Positions 1-7,309 of a stretch of 47,165 nucleotides of DNA are shown here, piece after piece (within the stretch, counting starts at the first letter, position 1; each line of letters opens with the position of its first letter). The notes under the pieces were generated by a model, which had not been told where the DNA came from, searched no databases, and saw only the letters and a program-made list of their open reading frames with translations. The stretch is from the NCBI GenBank assembly GCA_031268315.1, contig JAIRXK010000039.1, positions 1 to 47,165 of the forward strand. The letters run 5' to 3'. The DNA is from Puniceicoccales bacterium. GTDB taxonomy: Bacteria > Verrucomicrobiota > Verrucomicrobiia > Opitutales > JAIRLM01. The translations under genes were made by a program, and so were the position numbers.

Positions 1-1
1 C

Positions 2-1507
2 ATCATCGCAAGACTCATAGTAATCATGGACGGTAAAAGTATTGAAAAAACTGCATTAATTTTAAATGAAAGCAATGGGCTTACGGAAAAATTTCTAAAT
101 GCGCTGCGTCCCGATGAAAGTATCGATGAGGACCAAATGCAGCTTGTAGCTAGGCTTTTACTGGAAATGAGACATGAAATAGCAGCGGATGCACTTGGCG
201 AAGTAGAGAATGTTGAAGTCATTATAAAGCTCGTAATGGGCGCAGGCGATGAGAAAATTCTAGATATGGCACTTCTTATTTACGATCATGAGGAACTTAG
301 GAGTAAAGTCATAGAAGCATTAATGTCCAATAAAAATAGTGTAGCAGATCAGGAAATCCGGGAACAAATGGCACGGAAAATTCCAGAGGAAGTGCACTAC
401 ATAGAAAAAATAACAAATGAACTACAAGAAGAAGGAAAAGACGATGAAGCTATTATTGCATGCATAAATAAAGTAGCACTTAGGAGTACTACTATGGCTG
501 GATTAATTCTAAATGACAATGCTGACATTGCTAGAAAAGTTCTAATTACGCTATGTCCCGATGAAAATGGGAATGGGGACCAATTACAGCTTGCAGTCAG
601 TCTTTTATTGGCAATGAAATATGATCGAGCAGCGGAAGCGCTTGGCGGAATAAAAGATTGCAAAGTCATCGCAAGGCTTATCGCAAATATGGGCGTTGAA
701 AATACTAAGAAAATAGCATTAATTTTAAGCAAAGATATGAATCTTGCAGAAAAAGTTTTGACAGCATTGCGTTCGGCCGCGGACGGTGCCTATGGGGAAA
801 AAAGTTTAGAGCAAATGGCAGACGCCATTGACCACGAGATCAACTGCATATATGTATCAATTTACGAAAAGGAATGCGATAATGAAATTATAGAATTCAT
901 TATGAAAACAGCATTAAATAATATGAATCGCATAGTATCTATCCTAGAAGTAGATGTTGAATTTGCAGAGGAGAGCTTGAAATTGCTACGCTCTAGTGGG
1001 AAAAATAAAAAACAAAAAGTAGCCACTGCGATTTCTCAAAAAATGAAGAATAGAGAAAAACTTTTAAAGGATATTGCGTTGGTCGAGTGTGGCGATATTG
1101 TGCAAGGAGTTATGCCGATGGAAAATGTCTCAGTAAACAGCTCGAAAAGCGCCGATTTGCCAACGGAGCGCGGCAAAAGCAATGACGAAATTCAACCGAA
1201 AATAAACAGCGTGCCATTCATTGGAAATGATAAAAAAATTCAATTGGAAATGGGAAAAAGTAAAGATTTAACGTCGGCGGAAGCAAAGAAATCGCCCCTT
1301 TACGGTGTGTGGCTCAGGGTGATTACTGCGACGGTTGGCTGCGGTGCGCTCGCTGGAATAGCGATCATTATTGCATTGGAAATTGTTGCCGCTGTCATTC
1401 CTTTAATGGCAACCCTCGTCGCCCTGGTCCTTGCCTCCATCGCCATCGAATGCGCCAGCTTTGCCCTTGAAAAGGGCGAACATAATCCAAGCGATGCCGC
1501 AAAATAG
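2..1507 (+). CDS. Helical-repeat protein with C-terminal membrane segment, 5' end outside window
   Basis: I do not recognise a family. The frame is open from base 2, and the residues before the first ATG (26) match an internal repeat: IIARLIVIM at the window edge resembles VIARLIANM near 665-695. The gene therefore starts upstream and ATG 26 is internal. The visible part holds two tandem units of roughly 155 residues, each with a KxALIL-type helix, an AEKVL-type helix and a DQxQLxxxLLLxMxxxxAAxALG block. It is therefore probably an alpha-helical solenoid. After a polar linker, about residues 430-480 (counted from ATG 26) form a long hydrophobic double segment, followed by a short charged tail. 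This hydrophobic layout recurs in several unrelated proteins of the window, so I infer a membrane-anchored, possibly host-directed protein. The palindromic repeat element follows within 35 bases. Confidence 0.8.
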   Translation: MIARLIVIMDGKSIEKTALILNESNGLTEKFLNALRPDESIDEDQMQLVARLLLEMRHEIAADALGEVENVEVIIKLVMGAGDEKILDMALLIYDHEELRSKVIEALMSNKNSVADQEIREQMARKIPEEVHYIEKITNELQEEGKDDEAIIACINKVALRSTTMAGLILNDNADIARKVLITLCPDENGNGDQLQLAVSLLLAMKYDRAAEALGGIKDCKVIARLIANMGVENTKKIALILSKDMNLAEKVLTALRSAADGAYGEKSLEQMADAIDHEINCIYVSIYEKECDNEIIEFIMKTALNNMNRIVSILEVDVEFAEESLKLLRSSGKNKKQKVATAISQKMKNREKLLKDIALVECGDIVQGVMPMENVSVNSSKSADLPTERGKSNDEIQPKINSVPFIGNDKKIQLEMGKSKDLTSAEAKKSPLYGVWLRVITATVGCGALAGIAIIIALEIVAAVIPLMATLVALVLASIAIECASFALEKGEHNPSDAAK

Positions 1508-1540
1508 TTCCCCAGGAAAGCAAGTTTTCCACCGGCGGAG

Positions 1541-1655
1541 TATTAGACATCAATTAAAAGGAATTAGTGGACCCGGCTTTGCCGGGCCTTTAAATAACGC
1601 CGCCGCTCCGCGGCGGCGCCAATTAATTCCAATTATATTGCACTAAATTCCGATC
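1541..1655. repeat. Palindromic two-hairpin repeat, copy 1
   Basis: About 115 bases that recur at 23382-23496 with roughly 11 differences by hand count. The core has two hairpins: CCCGGC-TTT-GCCGGG at 1572-1586, and an arm of GCCGCCGC-TCC-GCGGCGGC type at about 1599-1618. Flanking sequences GGAATTAGTGG and CCAATTAATTCC are roughly inverse complements and could close both hairpins into a three-way junction. Differences between the copies fall in loops or keep pairing (C to U opposite G). It could be a REP- or MITE-like element, a structured RNA or a double terminator for the upstream gene. Confidence 0.75.
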
Positions 1656-1751
1656 ACCATATAACCTACCAACACTAAAAAAATTTACAATGGAATCAAG
1701 AAAGCATTTATGTGATCGAGGTAAAATTATTGCCTGTGAGGCATTTAAAAG

Positions 1752-1800
1752 TTGACATTTTGGAAATATTCCCTATGGCGGATGTCGTAACCCAGGAGGG
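1752..1800 (+). promoter_or_regulatory. Promoter and RBS of the 1808 gene
   Basis: TTGACA (1752-1757), 16-base spacer, TATGGC (1774-1779), then a strong Shine-Dalgarno AGGAGGG (1794-1800) seven bases before ATG 1808. The -10 lies inside the longer open frame that begins at 1712, which fixes the start at 1808. This is one of the few genes here with a real leader and RBS. Confidence 0.65.
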
Positions 1801-1807
1801 ACTATCT

Positions 1808-2944
1808 ATGAAAAATTTAAAGCAATTTCCGTCTACAACGCCGCAGGTCGCATCTGGATTTCCACAAAACTTCCCGTGGAAATTATTCATCACCGCCCAG
1901 ACATTTGTCCTCAAGTCCCTCGGCAGTCGCCCTGGAGATGCGGAATTTAAGACGGCGGCAGCGGGCCTGGCCGAGGATGGGCAAACGGCCGATCTTTTTA
2001 AGGCGAAGGTCCTCGAGAGCATCGATCCAGCGATTGCGGTGAAGATTTTGGAAATGGTGCCGAATAAATCGGTAAAGAAAGTTTTGATGCCAATGGACAA
2101 GCGCATGCTGGCCCACATGTTCACACTCATGAGCTCCGAGAGTGCAGCCCGAATTTTTAAGAAAATGAATTTCGAGGCCAAGGCAGAGACACTGGAATTC
2201 ATATGTTCCTCATCCATGCAGTATTCGTGCGCGGCAAAAATTCTGCTCACCATGGAGCCGTCAGCTGCGGCAAAGATTTTGTTGGCCATCCGAGGGGAGT
2301 TCGCAGAAAAAATTTTAAAATACATACATTATTCATTGCGTATGCCCGAATTTGTTGCAAAAATCTCCATGGCGATGGACAGTGAAATTGCAGTAAAGAT
2401 TTTAGTAGAGATGAGTGCCGCATCCGCGGCGGCAGCTATATTGGAGATGAATGATTCTAAAAAGTCAGCAAGTCTCTTGGAAAAAATGTCCGGCTGTAAG
2501 GCAGCTGGAATTTTGGAGCAGATGTGGTTTTCCGACCACGTTCCAGCGGCAGCGCGAATTTGGGAAGTGATGGCCATCGAGCCGGCAAAGAAAATTTCCG
2601 ATGCGATGCGACTCTACATCACGGCACAAATCTTTGAAGTAATGAATCCCGAATCCACAAAGAAAATTTTGCAGGCAATGGGAAACCGAATTGCGACGAA
2701 AATTTTGGAAACCATGGAGCGGGAATCGGCAAAGAAGGTTTTGCGGCTGATGGAGCGATCGGTTGCGGCAAAATTTCTGATGCCAATGGAGCGAAGAGCG
2801 CGGGATGCAATCCTCCGTGATCCGGAATTGAGCGAATGCATTCAAATGATCCACAGTGAGATCAAAAAAAGAAGGGCGCTCCTCGGTAGCCGATCTCTTT
2901 TGCGAATCGGCACTCCTGCCGATACGACACAGGATAGCAGTTGA
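1808..2944 (+). CDS. Short-helical-repeat protein (MgtE-N/MotE-like periodicity), function unknown
   Basis: The product is 378 aa from ATG 1808, chosen because of the AGGAGGG ribosome site and the promoter inside the longer frame. Nearly the whole protein is a run of 17-18-residue units of the form AAKILxxMxPExA, for example AVKILEMV, AAKILLTM, AVKILVEM, TKKILQAM, ATKILETM and AKKVLRLM. This spacing is that of the superhelical N domain of MgtE magnesium transporters and of MotE-type proteins, but there is no transmembrane or CBS part. There is no signal peptide and no catalytic motif. It is most likely a rod- or arc-shaped binding scaffold. The many Ala and Met codons and the more GC-rich composition set it apart from the AT-rich effector-like genes. 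The family resemblance is inferred from repeat pattern only. Confidence 0.8.
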   Translation: MKNLKQFPSTTPQVASGFPQNFPWKLFITAQTFVLKSLGSRPGDAEFKTAAAGLAEDGQTADLFKAKVLESIDPAIAVKILEMVPNKSVKKVLMPMDKRMLAHMFTLMSSESAARIFKKMNFEAKAETLEFICSSSMQYSCAAKILLTMEPSAAAKILLAIRGEFAEKILKYIHYSLRMPEFVAKISMAMDSEIAVKILVEMSAASAAAAILEMNDSKKSASLLEKMSGCKAAGILEQMWFSDHVPAAARIWEVMAIEPAKKISDAMRLYITAQIFEVMNPESTKKILQAMGNRIATKILETMERESAKKVLRLMERSVAAKFLMPMERRARDAILRDPELSECIQMIHSEIKKRRALLGSRSLLRIGTPADTTQDSS

Positions 2945-3112
2945 ATAAAAATGCGTCCCTGCCAAGCGCTGCTGTGCGTGCTGTAGAGTTTCTGTGGTAC
3001 CGTTTGAAAATTTTCTTCCCTGCGGTAGCTATAGTTCCAACTCTGCCCGTGGATTGGTTGAGAATTTCAATTTTCGCCGATAAAAATGAATAAAATTTAT
3101 GCACTTCTACCG

Positions 3113-3141
3113 TTGACACGGCACCTCCGAGTGGCAAAGTG
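3113..3141 (+). promoter_or_regulatory. Possible promoter of the HD-domain gene
   Basis: A perfect TTGACA at 3113-3118, preceded by ACCG as in two minus-strand promoters further on, lies 28 bases before ATG 3147. The -10 at 16-18 bases spacing (AAAGTG region) is poor. The position fits the short-leader layout seen elsewhere in the window. Confidence 0.35.
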
Positions 3142-3146
3142 CACCT

Positions 3147-4118
3147 ATGGAATTTATTAATTCGCGGGATTTGAAGGGTCTGGATGAAAACGGTCGGGTA
3201 TTTGTCGGTGTTTTTTTACTGCGCAGTGTCTCACTGAGGCGGGCAAAGAATGGAAAAACATTCCTTGTCTCTGACGTGGGTGACCGCTTTGGATCTTTCT
3301 CATTCAATTTATTCGAAGAAAATGCTGCATTTAACATGATGCAAAATGCATCACCCGGAACGCTTTTGGAAATAACGGGCGTCTATGAAACATTCAACGA
3401 TAAATTTTCTCCGCGCATCAATGGCGTGCGTCGCATGTCATCGGCTGAGCTAAAGGGCTTGAATTTGGAACATCAACTCTACGATGGGCCCAAGGAATCG
3501 CCAAAGGAGCTACAGAGCGAATTGGAAGGGCAAATCCGTCGCATTGCCAATGAAAGATTGCGCGCAACGGTCCAGTGCGCACTGGACGATATCGGAGATC
3601 TTTTCATGCAAAATACGGCGGCCGTTTCCATGCACCACGCCTACCGCTATGGCCTGCTGGAACACTCCGTCCATGTCACCCGGGCCGGCATTGCACTTCT
3701 GCCCTTCTACCCCCACATCAATGGGGACCTGGCCATTGCCGGCATGATTCTCCATGACATCGGAAAATGTTTGGAATACGAGGGCGACGGCGTCTATGTG
3801 CGGACGCGGATCGGAAATCTGCAGGGGCATGTTGTCCTGGGTTACCGGCTAGTGCGCAAGGCCGCACTCGCCTCGGGATTGGAGGATGATCTCACCCTGC
3901 AATTGGAGCACATCATCCTTTCCCACCAGGGTATGTTGGAATACGGAGCCGCCGTTTTGCCTTCCTCTCCGGAGGGAGTCTTCGTCGCACTCCTCGACAA
4001 TTTTGATGCCCGCATGGCGATGGTGGAAAAGGCCATTGATAATACGCCGGCAAACCATGAATTCAGCGATAAAATTCTCGGATTGGAAAATGTCCGCGTG
4101 TTTACCAATGGACGGTGA
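3147..4118 (+). CDS. YhaM-like 3'-5' exoribonuclease (OB fold + HD domain)
   Basis: The 323-aa product is close to the roughly 314 aa of Bacillus YhaM. Residues about 15-98 form an OB-fold nucleic-acid-binding domain (VFLLRSVSLRRAKNGKTFL followed by beta-rich sequence). Residues about 160-300 form an HD metal-dependent phosphohydrolase domain with H163/H164, LEHSVHV around 172, the hallmark ILHDIGK with H203-D204, and a later LSHQGMLEYG. Family members degrade single-stranded RNA or DNA from the 3' end with Mn2+ or Co2+ in the cytoplasm. The stop codon lies two bases before ATG 4121 of folD, so the two genes are probably co-transcribed. I did not assign a symbol because the orthology is only at family level. 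Confidence 0.85.
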   Translation: MEFINSRDLKGLDENGRVFVGVFLLRSVSLRRAKNGKTFLVSDVGDRFGSFSFNLFEENAAFNMMQNASPGTLLEITGVYETFNDKFSPRINGVRRMSSAELKGLNLEHQLYDGPKESPKELQSELEGQIRRIANERLRATVQCALDDIGDLFMQNTAAVSMHHAYRYGLLEHSVHVTRAGIALLPFYPHINGDLAIAGMILHDIGKCLEYEGDGVYVRTRIGNLQGHVVLGYRLVRKAALASGLEDDLTLQLEHIILSHQGMLEYGAAVLPSSPEGVFVALLDNFDARMAMVEKAIDNTPANHEFSDKILGLENVRVFTNGR

Positions 4119-4120
4119 CA

Positions 4121-4984
4121 ATGGAATTGCTCGATGGCCGGCGCGTGGCCGATGAGTACTTGGAAAAGGTTCACCGGCGAATCCGAGGAGAGGGGCACTC
4201 TCCTCATCTGGCACTGCTGCGCGTGGGAGAAAATCCGGCGTCGGTATTCTACGTGAAGAGAAAGAGCATCGCCGCGGAAAGGATAGGCATCGCATCGACG
4301 GTGCGAATTTTTCCTGAAAATTCTCCGCTGAACGACGTGTTGGAGCAGGTGCAATCTTGGAATGGGGACCCATCCATCGACGGCATTCTTGTCCAGGCGC
4401 CGCTGCCAAATGGCGAGTACCAGCGGGCGATATTTCGCGCAATTGATCCGTCGAAGGACGTGGACGGATTTCACCCCCTCAACATGGGAAAATTAGTGTG
4501 CGAAGATCCAACGGCCTTTGCTCCCTGCACGCCTAAGGGAGTAATGGCCCTCCTGGAAGCCTATGGCATTCCCCTGCGCGGACGGCACGTGGTGGTCATC
4601 GGCCGCAGCCTCATCGTCGGAAAACCACTTGCCATTTTGTTGCAAAGCCGCGCCATCAGCGCAACGGTCACGCTGTGCCATTCGCAGACCGACGGCCTGG
4701 AGGGAATTTTACGATCCGCGGATGTCATTGTCACCGCCGTTGGCCAGGCAAATTTGGTTACCGCGCCCATGGTCAGCCGGGGAACGGTGGTTGTGGATGT
4801 GGGTCAGAACCACGTGGCTACCGGCACCGGGGAACTTCGCCTCTGCGGAGATGTGGACTTTGAAAGTGTTGCTCCAAAGTGCAGTTACATCACTCCTGTG
4901 CCCGGCGGCGTCGGCCCAATGACCATCGCCATGCTGCTCGGCAATGTTACCGAGGCATACTTTCGACGGCAAAAAAGTGGCTAG
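4121..4984 (+). CDS. folD: Bifunctional methylenetetrahydrofolate dehydrogenase / cyclohydrolase
   Basis: FolD interconverts 5,10-methylene-THF and 10-formyl-THF with NADP+, feeding purine and fMet synthesis. The 287-aa product matches the usual length of about 288. Visible signatures are LLDGRRVA at the N-terminus, YVKRKSIAAERIGI with the catalytic lysine (K48), DGILVQAPLP, DVDGFHPLNMGKL, the Rossmann motif VVIGRSLIVGKP, and TPVPGGVGPMT near the C-terminus. ATG 4121 is preferred to a GTG at 4115 that overlaps the upstream stop. It directly follows the YhaM-like gene, so translational coupling is likely. The gene is intact with nothing unusual. Confidence 0.96.
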   Translation: MELLDGRRVADEYLEKVHRRIRGEGHSPHLALLRVGENPASVFYVKRKSIAAERIGIASTVRIFPENSPLNDVLEQVQSWNGDPSIDGILVQAPLPNGEYQRAIFRAIDPSKDVDGFHPLNMGKLVCEDPTAFAPCTPKGVMALLEAYGIPLRGRHVVVIGRSLIVGKPLAILLQSRAISATVTLCHSQTDGLEGILRSADVIVTAVGQANLVTAPMVSRGTVVVDVGQNHVATGTGELRLCGDVDFESVAPKCSYITPVPGGVGPMTIAMLLGNVTEAYFRRQKSG

Positions 4985-5046
4985 GATGCGGCGAATCCGT
5001 GGCTGTTGGGCTCCTTTGATTGTTTGCAAATTGCAATTTAATTGCA

Positions 5047-5074
5047 TTGACATTTTCCATTTGCCCAATAGATT
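5047..5074 (+). promoter_or_regulatory. Promoter of tyrosine phosphatase 1
   Basis: TTGACA (5047-5052), 16 bases, TAGATT (5069-5074), then 13 bases to ATG 5088. There is no Shine-Dalgarno before the ATG, so the transcript would have almost no leader. It sits about 60 bases after folD, so the phosphatase gene has its own promoter. Confidence 0.65.
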
Positions 5075-5087
5075 CATGGCATTTGCA

Positions 5088-7133
5088 ATGAGTGTTTCCC
5101 GAGTAAGTTTGCCGAGTAGTGCGCATCTAAAAAATGCCAAATCCGCGCAGTCGAAGGATGGCAATTTATGCGGCGAAGTTGTTAGTTATGTGGACTTTAG
5201 CAAGGCAAGTTTTGGCCAGTGCAAGGGCCTATTTTTCGGCATTTTAAGTAAGGCCTATGGCCATTCATCTCCGGCCAAAGTCTTTTTTCTATCGATTATT
5301 TCCTTTTTCTTTGGAAATGGCGGAGCAAGGTTCATTGGGTCAATACTTTGTGTGGATATAAAAAAATGCAGCCGCGACTTTGCCAACTTTCCCGGCGATC
5401 CCGTTTTCTATTGCCCCATAGCCGTAGTCAAGGGCGACAGGCAATTCGAGGCCCGCTTCCTGTCGCATTTAAATCTCGGTGCGCCGGCCAGCAGCAAAGA
5501 AACCATTTGCTTTACGGTGGATGGAAATGGGCGCATTGACTCTAAGGATGTGAAAAATGGCTTCTATAATGTCGCAGGTTGCGGCGAAAAAACATGTGCA
5601 ACGATTTTTGTGTATGAAGGCATTGCCTACAACGTTGATCTCGACGGCGACGGCACAATCAAGGGATTAAAATTTGCAAATGATAGCCGCAGTTGGATCC
5701 AATTAAATCCGGCCAATGGCTGCGGAGAAATTCTCTATTGCTGTAAAAATGAAGACGGCTCCTATTCCCAGGAAGTGTATATTTTTCAGGACAATGCGCC
5801 GGTCCAATGGCCGATGGAATCGCCGCGAATTTTCCAAACCCATGGGCAAAGTGATTCGCCGCAGAATAAGCCATCGGATATTCCACTGTCGCCGGTGAAT
5901 ACCATTCCAGTTGAATATGCCGAGCAATTGCACTCCATAGTAAATCTCAATTCAAATGTCGGGAAATTTATAGTAAATAATATTCCATTGGCTACGATAA
6001 TGACTATTTCCACCATTAATAAATGTCCCATATTCCACATAAATAAAAGTACGAAATATGATTCAAATGAATTATGTTATGGATTAACATATAATACGCC
6101 ATCAGAAATAAATAGTTTTTTGCAGCAGGAGATGCCAATAATGGTGTCAGGAATAGATTCTGCGCATGGACAATTCGGAAAATGTATATGTTGCAATGGT
6201 GGCAAAACGCTGATAAGGGTCGACCACCTCACTTATCAATTTCCAAACTACAATTTGGAGGGCTTTTTTGCAACAAATATGCAAACATCGTGCATTAGCG
6301 AAGAGGATCGAAAATATGCAAAAGGCGGTTGGAATATTAATTTCATTGGAAATGCATATATCACTGCTTCGCCGATAATCGATGGGCATATGGGCAATAC
6401 TAATGATAACTTGTCCGTTGCCGGTGACGTGAAGCTAAATCCGGCTTTTCTCAGGACGATTTATGACCATGACATAGGCATAATTGTGGATATTGCCAAT
6501 ATAGACGATGATATTTATATGCAGCCCGGCTGCCCATTGCCAGGAAAAAAATCATACATTGATTTAAATGAGTTTAGCGACTGGAAATTAGTATCATATT
6601 CCGATGGTAAATACAATAACTTACAATATAGTGGTGAAAATGTATTTCCAAATGAATTAATTAGTGATGGCTTATTTTCAGACAGATCAATTAATCATAA
6701 TCTACAAAATAACTACATTAGCACTAATTACAAAAATAAGCCATTGAATTACTTAAAGTTTGTCTGGAGAGATGGATGTGGGATTAATGATATGGCACAG
6801 TTGCAAAATTACTGCGAAAAAATATTTGCAGTTTCCAAGGGAAACCCTCCGCTGTTTCATTGCAATGCCGGCATGGGAAGAAGTGCAACCCTGCTTTGTG
6901 CCTATCAGCTCTATGAACTTTGTGTAAGAGCGAAAAATAGCGGAGTGCAAATTACATGTGACTTTAACAATCAAAAATTTCCCGACGTTGATGGTAAATT
7001 TAATTTGGCATGGGCTGTGCGCAACCTAATAATAAGTGGTCGCTTATCGCGGCAGGTGTTTATTCAAACTAGTGCGCAATTCAAGTGCCTATGGCAATTC
7101 ACAGAGCACCTTGCAAAAGAATTTGGCTCCTAA
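5088..7133 (+). CDS. Protein-tyrosine-phosphatase-domain protein with EF-hand-like loops (putative effector)
   Basis: The product is 681 aa from ATG 5088. The longer frame from 4944 runs through the promoter and folD, so its extra residues are not used. The C-terminal region (about residues 410-681) is a classical PTP domain. GNAYITASPI matches the NxYINAS motif and IGIIVDIAN the following core strand. WRDG (560-563) is the WPD loop with Asp562 kept and Pro lost. HCNAGMGRS holds the CX5R loop (C592, R598), and VFIQTSAQF matches the Q-loop. The N-terminal half has two EF-hand-like loops, around D145-D154 and D184-I191 (DLDGDGTI). The N-terminus is Ser-rich (MSVSRVSLPSS). Classical PTPs in bacteria are often injected virulence factors, such as YopH, which removes phosphate from host tyrosines. 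I infer an effector. A paralogue lies on the minus strand at 10300-11857. Confidence 0.85.
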   Translation: MSVSRVSLPSSAHLKNAKSAQSKDGNLCGEVVSYVDFSKASFGQCKGLFFGILSKAYGHSSPAKVFFLSIISFFFGNGGARFIGSILCVDIKKCSRDFANFPGDPVFYCPIAVVKGDRQFEARFLSHLNLGAPASSKETICFTVDGNGRIDSKDVKNGFYNVAGCGEKTCATIFVYEGIAYNVDLDGDGTIKGLKFANDSRSWIQLNPANGCGEILYCCKNEDGSYSQEVYIFQDNAPVQWPMESPRIFQTHGQSDSPQNKPSDIPLSPVNTIPVEYAEQLHSIVNLNSNVGKFIVNNIPLATIMTISTINKCPIFHINKSTKYDSNELCYGLTYNTPSEINSFLQQEMPIMVSGIDSAHGQFGKCICCNGGKTLIRVDHLTYQFPNYNLEGFFATNMQTSCISEEDRKYAKGGWNINFIGNAYITASPIIDGHMGNTNDNLSVAGDVKLNPAFLRTIYDHDIGIIVDIANIDDDIYMQPGCPLPGKKSYIDLNEFSDWKLVSYSDGKYNNLQYSGENVFPNELISDGLFSDRSINHNLQNNYISTNYKNKPLNYLKFVWRDGCGINDMAQLQNYCEKIFAVSKGNPPLFHCNAGMGRSATLLCAYQLYELCVRAKNSGVQITCDFNNQKFPDVDGKFNLAWAVRNLIISGRLSRQVFIQTSAQFKCLWQFTEHLAKEFGS

Positions 7134-7246
7134 AATCCACGGCAGACAACGGCGGCATCGAATCGGACATGTGGTGTGAAATGGGCTAGCGCTGTGCGTA
7201 TTAAATTTCTTCCGCCATCGCTTTTTTTGCCAATGAAAATGCAAAA

Positions 7247-7282
7247 CGCCCGCGGAGCGGCGGGTATTTGCGCCAGCGGGCG
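7247..7282. terminator. Hairpin between convergent genes
   Basis: CGCCCGC (7247-7253) can pair with GCGGGCG (7276-7282), or in a shorter form with GCGGG at 7260-7264. It lies between the phosphatase gene and the end of ileS, which converge here. There is no strong T-run, so it is only a plausible bidirectional terminator. Confidence 0.4.
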
Positions 7283-7309
7283 GAGCCACTCCAATGGATC
7301 CCGCTTAGT

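Noticed and set aside
1708..2325. Long minus-strand open frames opposite the 1808-2944 gene
   Set aside because: They are shadows of a repetitive GC-richer gene: no RBS, no family resemblance, while the plus strand shows a clear repeat protein with promoter and RBS.
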